Origin: Uloborus plumipes | Lineage: Eukaryota > Arthropoda > Arachnida > Araneae > Uloboridae | Assembly: GCA_038373865.1 (NCBI GenBank) | Contig: JAXGGA010001601.1 | Span: 62,001 to 126,000, forward strand | Length of the DNA stretch: 64,000 bases | Direction of reading: 5' to 3' | Shown: piece by piece, positions 57,304-64,000 of the stretch | Layout: each line of letters opens with the position of its first letter | Position numbering within the stretch: position 1 is the first letter of the stretch | Notes under the pieces: generated by a model | What the model was told of the DNA's origin: nothing | Seen by the model: only the letters and a program-made list of their open reading frames with translations | Database searches by the model: none | Program-made: the position numbers and the translations under genes

Positions 57304-58702
57304 TTCAAAAAAATTAAAATGCAAAAATACAGTAAAATACAAATATTTAAGCTCTGCTGATTTTCTATTTTAATAATGCAACTTATAAAGCACTTTGCTG
57401 TTTTTTTCAGATTTTAATTTTTAATTATCTTTTTGACATCTACATATTAGAAATATTCCCGTATTTCTAAATCACCTGTATAGAAATAAAAATTGAGAAA
57501 GCAAATTTGCGGAATTGAAACATGTTTTCTACGTAGCAAATTACAGTACAATATTTCCCTGTAAAATTACCACAAAAGCTTCATAATACCCTACACTACC
57601 TTTTGAAATTGCCACATTTTTTCCTAAAGATTCGGAGAACTTCAATATTAGTGAAGAAAATACAAATCACAATCATAAGTATATCTTTTTTTGTACCGTG
57701 CAAAAAAGTTTTTACACACCACACTTCAAGAAATGTGAAAATATTTTAGTTATCACCACCGGGTTTGCAGTTAGGTTATCAATTGTTATATTTGAGTAAA
57801 TTTTTTTAATAAATCAGAAGCTGGAGCAGGTAATTAGCAGCAACACTTTTTTGGCAGCGATTTTCTGAATCACCAAAAGTTCAACACAGTTTTTTGAAGT
57901 CTAATCTAGCAAAATGTGCTCTGAAATTGAAGGCTGCAGCAGGAGAAAGGGTTCTTGTGGAATATGGTCAATTCTATGAGATGAAGTTAGTGCCATTCAA
58001 AAAGATAAGTAGCCAGTTAATTTCAAGTTTTGAGCAGTAAAATATTTGCAAATGGCCTATAATGTGAATTAAATTTATTATTCACAATAAAATGCAATGC
58101 AGAAACTTAACGCACTAGATATAGTATAAATGGAGCATAATAACTCTTCATTTCAAGATATTGCATTAAAAATGTAACTTTTAAAACTTTATAAAGAACT
58201 TTTCTTTAGATTTTTACAATTTTAAACAAAAAAATTGCGAATTTTATTTTTAGCCAAAAATAATTTATCGTTGCAGCATTTTTTTGTAGCCCAAACATCA
58301 GTCACGAAATCTGAGTAACATCAGTCACGGGTACTAAATAATTTCTATACTTTCTATTTTAAAGTTTTTTCGATGAAGCAAGGCATAGATCTCTATTCTA
58401 AGATCTCTATTTTAAGGGAAAAAACCTGTTTAGTTTTATGTTTCTATTTTGAAGAGAATTTCAAATTAAATATAAGTCAATTTTTTCAATGTCTCTTCTG
58501 TGTAACGTCAGTCACATTTTTTTATTTCCCTTCGCTTCCCACAAAAAAAGTCCTTCATGCTAAGTTCAAGTGCATTAACGTTCCATATCAAGATATATTG
58601 GAACCAATTTTACAAGTAACAAAATTTAATTCCAAGACAGAACTGAATTTAAAAAATAAAAATGTAGTCAAATTGTAACGTCAGTCACCTTGAAATGGCC
58701 CT

Positions 58703-59004
58703 TAAGAGCTTTGGGCATTTTTGAGATGGGAAAAAACATGTGATCTCCCGACTTTGTTACTAAATTTGTGTTACATTACCTGCATTACAGCGCATGCGCA
58801 CCCTCTCTCTTCTTCTTTAGACGCATTGTTTTCGTTGAGATCACGAGACTTGGTAGCGCAGCGAGCAGCGTGTTGAATCCGATTCTTTCCGAGCAAGTTT
58901 GGACGGACAGTTGTCATAGTGTCAAGATTTTTTTATTACTTCATGCAAAATGTTTGGAGCTTGTATAAAATTCTGTGTTCACAGTGTAATTATAAGTTAA
59001 AGTA
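58703..59004. promoter_or_regulatory. G+C-richer segment with NRF1-like palindrome
   Basis: GCGCATGCGC at 58790-58799 is a perfect 10-bp palindrome matching the core of the NRF1 family site (known in animals as a promoter-proximal element). It is followed by a CTCTCTCTTC tract and GTAGCGCAGCGAGCAGCGTG. The segment stands out from the AT-rich surroundings and follows directly on the right end of element A. A 66-codon frame (58768-58968) covers it but is unrecognised. Promoter activity is inference only. Confidence 0.25.
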
Positions 59005-59329
59005 TGCACACAGCCTCCCCCTAGTTTTTTTCAATTTTTATAACTAGTTGACATAATTAAAAATGTGTTAATTATGTTGTAGGTTAATGGGGTTTTATAA
59101 ACAAAAGCAATTGGAGAAACTTTTGAAATTATTTTGGGGAAAATTAGGAAAATAAGAAAAAATGGATTTTTTCTCAAAAACAGTAGCTAATTTCTAAAAT
59201 CGGAATTGTAAAAGAAAAAACAGTGATGGTGAAATTGGTGGCATTAAAAATAATCATCTTGATAATTAATCGGCTTGCCCGATTAATCGGTAATCAGTAA
59301 TCGACAATTTGCTTATCAGTGCATCCCTA
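59005..59329. mobile_element. hAT element, TAGGGATGCA family, copy 3 (truncated)
   Basis: The right end GTGCATCCCTA and CAATTTGCTTATC are preserved in the same orientation as copy 2, as are GTGATGGTGAAATTGGT, AATGTGTTAATTATGTT and the CCCCCT-rich start. The left half, including the left TIR, is missing. More diverged from the others, so older. Confidence 0.72.
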
Positions 59330-61250
59330 ATTTTGACATTTTCGAAATTCTTGCGCTAAAATACTGAGGCAACTTGAAAATGATGCTATTTTTTCTTAGA
59401 TGGATTAGTTTTTAAACAAATGTTAATAATATTAAATGTAGAAATAATATCGTGAGCCCATGCGAAGAGTTTCGCAACTCCCTTTTGGGGTCATGACCCA
59501 GCTTTGCCGACCTAGCTTTAATGGAAAGAAAGAAAAGACACACATTTTGTTTTTATTTTGTTCTACAACCAAATAAAAGCAAACTTTTCGTTTCGCTCAG
59601 CTTAAGTTTTTTTCTCTATATTAATTAGCACAATAAATAATTTTATACAAACAAGATTCTAAAATTAAAGCTTCATGGGCTTCTAAAAATCAAAATGCAT
59701 GGAAAGAAAGCTAAGTCAACGAAGCTTATGTCAAATTAAACTAACTTAGAAAATATTATTAATCATCCGCTTCAACACTTATCGGAAAATAAATTATTCA
59801 TTTCCTATGATTTTGCAGAGTTGATGAAATTCTGTATAGTTAGCTGAAGGTAATTAAACGTAAAATATATTTCGAGGAAAATTTTTGAAACTTCCGTATG
59901 TAATTAAGATTTGCTTCGAAAATAAAATACTTCACATGATTTTTGAAATTAATTTTCTCGTGCGAAATTTATATGGCTGCAATTAAATCTACTTCATTTA
60001 GTATGATTTGAGCAAATGCATGTGATATAAACAAGTGCGTGTGACTTATTTAAAGAAATAACAAAATGTTTATTTGACAAAAAAGGCAAGCATTTACATG
60101 AATTCAATTTTTTTAATTTAAAATTACCTCCAAAACTGTCGATTACCACTTTAAATTCTAAAAGTGTATCTGATAAACTAAGAGAATGGATGCCCTGCTC
60201 GTTACGGTACAAGAAATATTCACGGTTAGGATATAAGATTCCGTATTGAATTATTTCACTAAAGAAAAAAGAGATTTGAGTTCGTATGTTGAAATGACAT
60301 GTTAAAACGACATGTGTTCGCATGATGACGATCTGACCGCGTGCTGCTGTTTTAGTACAACATTAAGTACTAAAAAACTCTCGTACATTGTAGCGATGCT
60401 CGTTCTTTTAAAGAAATTCAATATACTGTCGAAGGAGTTTGCCCTTTGAAAATATAAGATCAGTAAACTAAAGTATATAGTACTCATACTCGGTTTTACT
60501 TCATTTAGTTATCATTTAGTTTACCTTATCAATATAACTGCCTTTTTGTAGACAATTTGGTACTGTCTACGCAATCACCAAAAAAAAATTGCCAAAACAT
60601 CTATTGAGGATACTCTAAATAGAACATTTAGTGTGCTGGAGATATGGAGAAAAGAAAACAGTTTGACGGTAAATTTAGTACTGCAACCAGTAAACTTTGT
60701 CCCTGATGCATCAAAGTTTTTAACCAGAAATCTACTGATTAAATACTCTGTTCGAGTGTGAAGACACATTCACGTGTCATGTTTGACAGTAAAATGTGCT
60801 GGAAATATGTTGAGTACATTTCTGACTGAGTAACAATTTTTGTTTATCCATCATAAAAAGACTTCAAGATTGCCTGTGGAATTTTGCGAGATCAACCCTG
60901 GTTTTTAACTACCTTACGTTTATTTTTAAAATATTCACTTGTTGTTGCGAACTATGAATAACCATTACCGATATTTTAATTGAAAAGCAGGAGATAAGTT
61001 AAATTCAAGTCCTCAGGCTATTACCTTTGGGGTTAAGTCTACAGCTGCTATCTCTATGTTGCTCCTTACAAATATTGAGCCATTGAAGACCATTTTTGAA
61101 GTGAAAGCTAGTTATGTACAAAGAAATATTGCGTTTTAATGACAATTTTTGTAGCGATTATCAGAACCTATCTCGAAATTTTAAAACTCAAAGTGGTTTT
61201 GACCAGACAGCCAAGACTGCAAGAAAACACTTCATCTCTTTAATACCGTG
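59330..61250. other. AT-rich stretch, nothing recognised
   Basis: Open frames of up to 109 codons on the minus strand (59994-60323) show no domain I recognise. No repeat boundary is seen. Confidence 0.45.
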
Positions 61251-61403
61251 GATAAGGCTTTAGAACCATGTCAACCGTTACCTTATCATGAAATAAGTGC
61301 CAGATAAAATCTTCAAACGCCGGTTCTCAAAGACACAGCCCGTGAAGTTTTTGGAGATCTGAAGAAGACTTTAAATAAACTGTACCCCAAGCCTGAATAA
61401 CTA

Positions 61404-61560
61404 AGGGTGTACACCGATGACTCGCTTTATGATGAAAAACTAATGCTGGTGCAGGAATCTTTTGTATTTCGGTCATCATCTACTCTGCAATTGGAAAAAT
61501 TTAGCATCACAGATTTAGAAAACAATGCTGCATTAACAAGAAATAATTCACATCATATCA
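61404..61560 (+). pseudogene. LINE RNase H domain relic
   Basis: The frame from 61404 reads RVYTDDSLYDEKLMLVQESF. Non-LTR retrotransposon RNase H domains have (R/H)(V/I)YTDGS...(G)AG.G at the first catalytic Asp, and here the Gly after the Asp is Asp. Upstream (about 61200-61400) stops interrupt all frames. The rest of the ORF2 protein and any 3' tail are not recognisable. The short match makes this a modest call. Confidence 0.4.
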
Positions 61561-63160
61561 AATTCTCTCAGTCTGAGGAATGAGAAATTTTAAATTTTTA
61601 TATTCTTTGTTTTTAAGCAAGTAAACGCCATGTTCAGATATATTTATTTCTCAGAGCTTTGTAATTTAAGTGAGTTCTACATTCATCAATGAAATATATT
61701 TAATTTTAAATACGCAATATCATCCAAATTTATTACACTGATTCACTTAAAATGCTTTACATTTTGACACTCAAAAGTTTTTAAGCGCTGTAAACGTCAC
61801 ATTTGTTTCTCAGAGTTTTGTAATTTAATCGTGCCCTAGATTAATAAATGAAATATGTTAACATTTATCTTTCAGATTAAAGCACACCCCCTAGCTAATG
61901 CCTCCAACGCAGCTTAAAAAATCACAAAATGTTTCAAACATTTCATCAAAGATTAATTTGCGAAGTTTGCATAATCCCTCAAGTAATACTTAAACAAGAC
62001 AGGCTAACATACTCGAATTTAAGACGCCAAACGTGAGAACTTTTTTAAAATTCCATTAACAAAATGCCTTCAGATATTTAGAATAGTCACAAAAAAGAAA
62101 CCTCGAACGACTTTTATTATATTCTTTCTTTCTTAACATAATAATACTTTTTTATGAATAGTCATCGTTAAAAGTGACATTAAATCTTCTTATCTCCCTC
62201 CAAATCCTCTTTAGTAAATGAAAATTAGTGAACATAGCTGGGGGAACTTTTTATCAGATAATTTGTTTTGCGTGTCAAATATTCTTGAATTGCGTGATTT
62301 TAGTTCACAAGTAATATTTTATACTGCGCTTCTGATAGGTTTTGATTCACAGATGAAATTTAGCACGTAAAATAAACAGTGAAAGACTTTAAAAAAATAA
62401 CAACGAAACTCAAACTAAAAAATTATTATATATTTTAAATAAAATTAGCCATGCTTTTTCATTGTTGTAGTACACTTCTAATTATTTAGTTAAAGTTCAT
62501 GGATATTTTTTTAAGATTAAAAAAAATAATAGTTAAATATTAAAGGAAAAAAACTCAAGTAAGGCATAAATCCTAGAGAAAGAGCAAATGATATCTGTTT
62601 CATGGCTGTAATAAAACTTTTTTAAAAATTATATGAGTGTTAAATAACAGGACAGTAGAGTCGGAGTTGAATCGATTTTGCGGTAAAGAAGTCGGAATTT
62701 GAGTCTAAAAATTTCAGGAAGCGAAGTCGGCTATTTTTTCACTTTGACTTTACACTTTTTAGAGAAAATTCGGAAGCATCACAGGTTGTTTCATGGTAAC
62801 GTTATGAAATTTCGCTGAATTCTACCAGTTCCTTGAGTATCTTTCTTCTTGAATCGCTGCAAGTTGCATAAAGGGAGACTTTTCATTCTAGAGAAAAATA
62901 TTTTTATCTATCAGTGTAAAAATATATTCAGAGCTCTGATTGTTTTGCTTCCAACTATGCCCGTCAAGATTGAATAAACCCCAAATGAGGGAGAAACGTT
63001 GCCTTTGAATGCTGTAGAATTGCAGGCAAATAAGCTGTTCTGCTCGTTTGCTGTCTCTCAATTCTTCACGAATTTGAACTATATTTACTGAAATGCTTTA
63101 GGAGCTATCGTGATAATTTAGGATGATGTCTTGCATTGGAGCCTTTTAAGTAATTACCAT
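61561..63160. other. AT-rich stretch, nothing recognised
   Basis: Two imperfect repeats, TCTCAGAGCTTTGTAATTTA near 61650 and TCTCAGAGTTTTGTAATTTA near 61807, each followed by similar sequence, suggest an old tandem duplication. Otherwise nothing is seen. Confidence 0.4.
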
Positions 63161-63173
63161 TGGTTGTTTCCAG

Positions 63174-63334
63174 ATTTATTCCAAAACCGCAACTGGCCTT
63201 TATTGGGAAGGTTTGTGAATTCTACAGAAAGCTTCCAGGTAATTTCAAAAGGTTACTGACTTTTGGCGGGAAACTTTCCTGCTTTTTACCAGATATTTTA
63301 CTGGCAGAAATAGGCACATTACAGTGCTTCTCTG
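63174..63334 (+). CDS. Candidate internal exon (weak)
   Basis: Bounded by an acceptor-like TTGGTTGTTTCCAG (ending 63173) and a donor-like TCTG/GTAAGT (GT at 63335). The 161 bases are open in one frame (IPKPQLAFIGKVCEFYRKLP and on to LQCFSG) and are less A+T-biased than the surroundings. No domain is recognised. Splice-like signals occur by chance at this rate, and an E2F-type site inside the segment suggests a regulatory reading instead. Confidence 0.15.
63262..63273 (+). promoter_or_regulatory. E2F-type site
   Basis: TTTGGCGGGAAA is an exact match to the classical E2F/DP recognition sequence. It lies about 670 bases upstream of the TATA-containing segment at the window edge. A single site can be chance; function is not shown. 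Confidence 0.3.
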
Positions 63335-63893
63335 GTAAGTCGACCTCTGATATTAACATATCTTACCCTTTTTCTCTGTAATACGAAAGCGTAATTTATT
63401 TTCAGATAAAAAAGTCAAAGTTGGCCAAAGTTTTTTATCAGACTCCGTAGTTCTACACTGCGAGAATGTCATGAGTGCTTCACAAGGTGCAAAGTTCACA
63501 ATTGTGTTCAGAACTTTTAATATTATTGATTTACAAAACGATACATACTGCATCTGAGAATCTGCAATAAAAGCAAATTTGATGAAATTCGACAATTATT
63601 AAAGATCTACTTTGAGTTCAAGTTTAGAAAAACCTTTAAGATCCAATCATAAAGTTACATTGTATATCTTTAATTGCATGAATTTCAAAATAGTATATTC
63701 TATTCTATTTAAAATAATAGCAGTATTCCTTTAAATACTATCTATGTGCATAAATATGACGTGCTCAATTGTTTACTATAGTGAATTTACTTTAAAAGTA
63801 TTAGGCCATTTTGGAAAATAAGTTAAATCTTTAAAGTTAAAAATTTATAGTGTTGAAATCTATTTCTCGTCACACCTTTTTATTTAAACACCG

Positions 63894-63985
63894 CCAGTCA
63901 CCACCGTACCTACCCTGGGTGACTGGGAGGAATATAAAAACCAACGAACGACCAAGCATCCACTGCGAAACGTGCGTTAACTGGA
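63894..63985 (+). promoter_or_regulatory. Putative TATA promoter at the window edge
   Basis: A perfect 9-bp inverted repeat, CCAGTCACC (63894-63902) and GGTGACTGG (63918-63926), sits just upstream of TATAAAAA (63933-63940). It is followed about 25-35 bases later by GCATCCACTGCG, where a start site would fall. Local composition is clearly richer in G+C than the preceding kilobase. This arrangement fits a core promoter driving a plus-strand gene beyond the window. No transcript evidence is available. Confidence 0.35.
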
Positions 63986-64000
63986 CATTATTTTACATAA

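Larger units (their letters stand above)
54734..57478. mobile_element. Middle element B with CATTCACATG motifs (probable)
   Basis: The left end TAGGTGATTCTACAAAAATG and the reverse complement of the right end, CAGGTGATTTAGAAATACGG, share AGGTGATT and a following TA.A pattern. TA flanks both (54732-54733, 57479-57480). CAT(T/C)CACATG words occur at about 56518, 56716 and 57061 and in the array 57191-57303, all between the inner element C and this right end. No coding region is seen. Confidence 0.5.
52284..58702. mobile_element. Outer large element A with TCAGTCAC motifs (probable)
   Basis: The left end AGGGTCATTCCATGTCAAGT and the reverse complement of the right end, AGGGCCATTTCAAGGTGACT, resemble each other over about 20 bases. 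Eight TCAGTCAC-type words, usually preceded by TAACATC or TAACGTC, lie at about 53923, 53995, 54161, 54176, 58298, 58321, 58508 and 58681, all outside the nested region 54734-57478. The last one lies inside the right end. A possible coding relic sits at 54275-54720. The TSD is ambiguous (TA or TTA), so the ends are provisional. Confidence 0.5.

Overview
The window looks like non-coding nuclear DNA from an animal, most likely an arthropod and perhaps a spider or other chelicerate. It is strongly A+T-rich, full of homopolymer and microsatellite tracts, and stops interrupt every frame. The longest open frame, 152 codons, is unrecognised. I see no intact host gene, tRNA, rRNA, CRISPR array or bacterial operon. 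The chelicerate guess rests only on the flavour of the transposon relics and is weak.

What can be read is a dense transposable-element (TE) graveyard, much of it dated by target-site duplications (TSDs). Tc1/mariner-type elements flanked by TA include a deleted mariner (9415-10304), a Tc1-like relic with long terminal inverted repeats (TIRs) and a changed catalytic residue (14604-15393), a mariner folded into an almost complete palindrome (32382-33163), a possible pogo-like relic (5616-6330) and degenerate fragments near 37.2 and 39.6 kb. Two piggyBac-like MITEs (miniature non-autonomous elements) carry TTAA sites (27385-27896, 41825-42335). hAT-type elements have 8-bp TSDs (11509-11974, 16334-17061, 48485-49430), with relatives at 49748-50447 and 59005-59329. 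A Helitron with a helicase remnant lies at 25710-26505, a 387-bp Helitron at 40084-40470 and a Helitron left end at about 8872. Five copies of a TA-flanked CACTG family built from CTGTAAAAT modules are scattered between 1.2 and 25.6 kb.

Three zones stand out. (1) 52.28-58.70 kb reads best as three nested large elements, each with its own recurring short motif: TCAGTCAC (outer), CATTCACATG including a 20-bp-period array (middle), and TCAGATCNGTAAC (inner). (2) A SINE-like unit has inserted into one of two copies of a small MITE; the other copy is the empty site. The insertion has a 12-bp TSD, terminal direct repeats and a long hairpin. (3) The right edge (63.17-64.0 kb) and 58.79 kb carry less A+T-rich sequence with regulatory-looking sites: an E2F-type site, a 9-bp inverted repeat beside a TATA box, and an NRF1-like palindrome.

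No genes work together here in a pathway. The layout suggests an intergenic or intronic desert, possibly ending in a promoter at the right edge. All element calls come from reading by eye; no database was searched.
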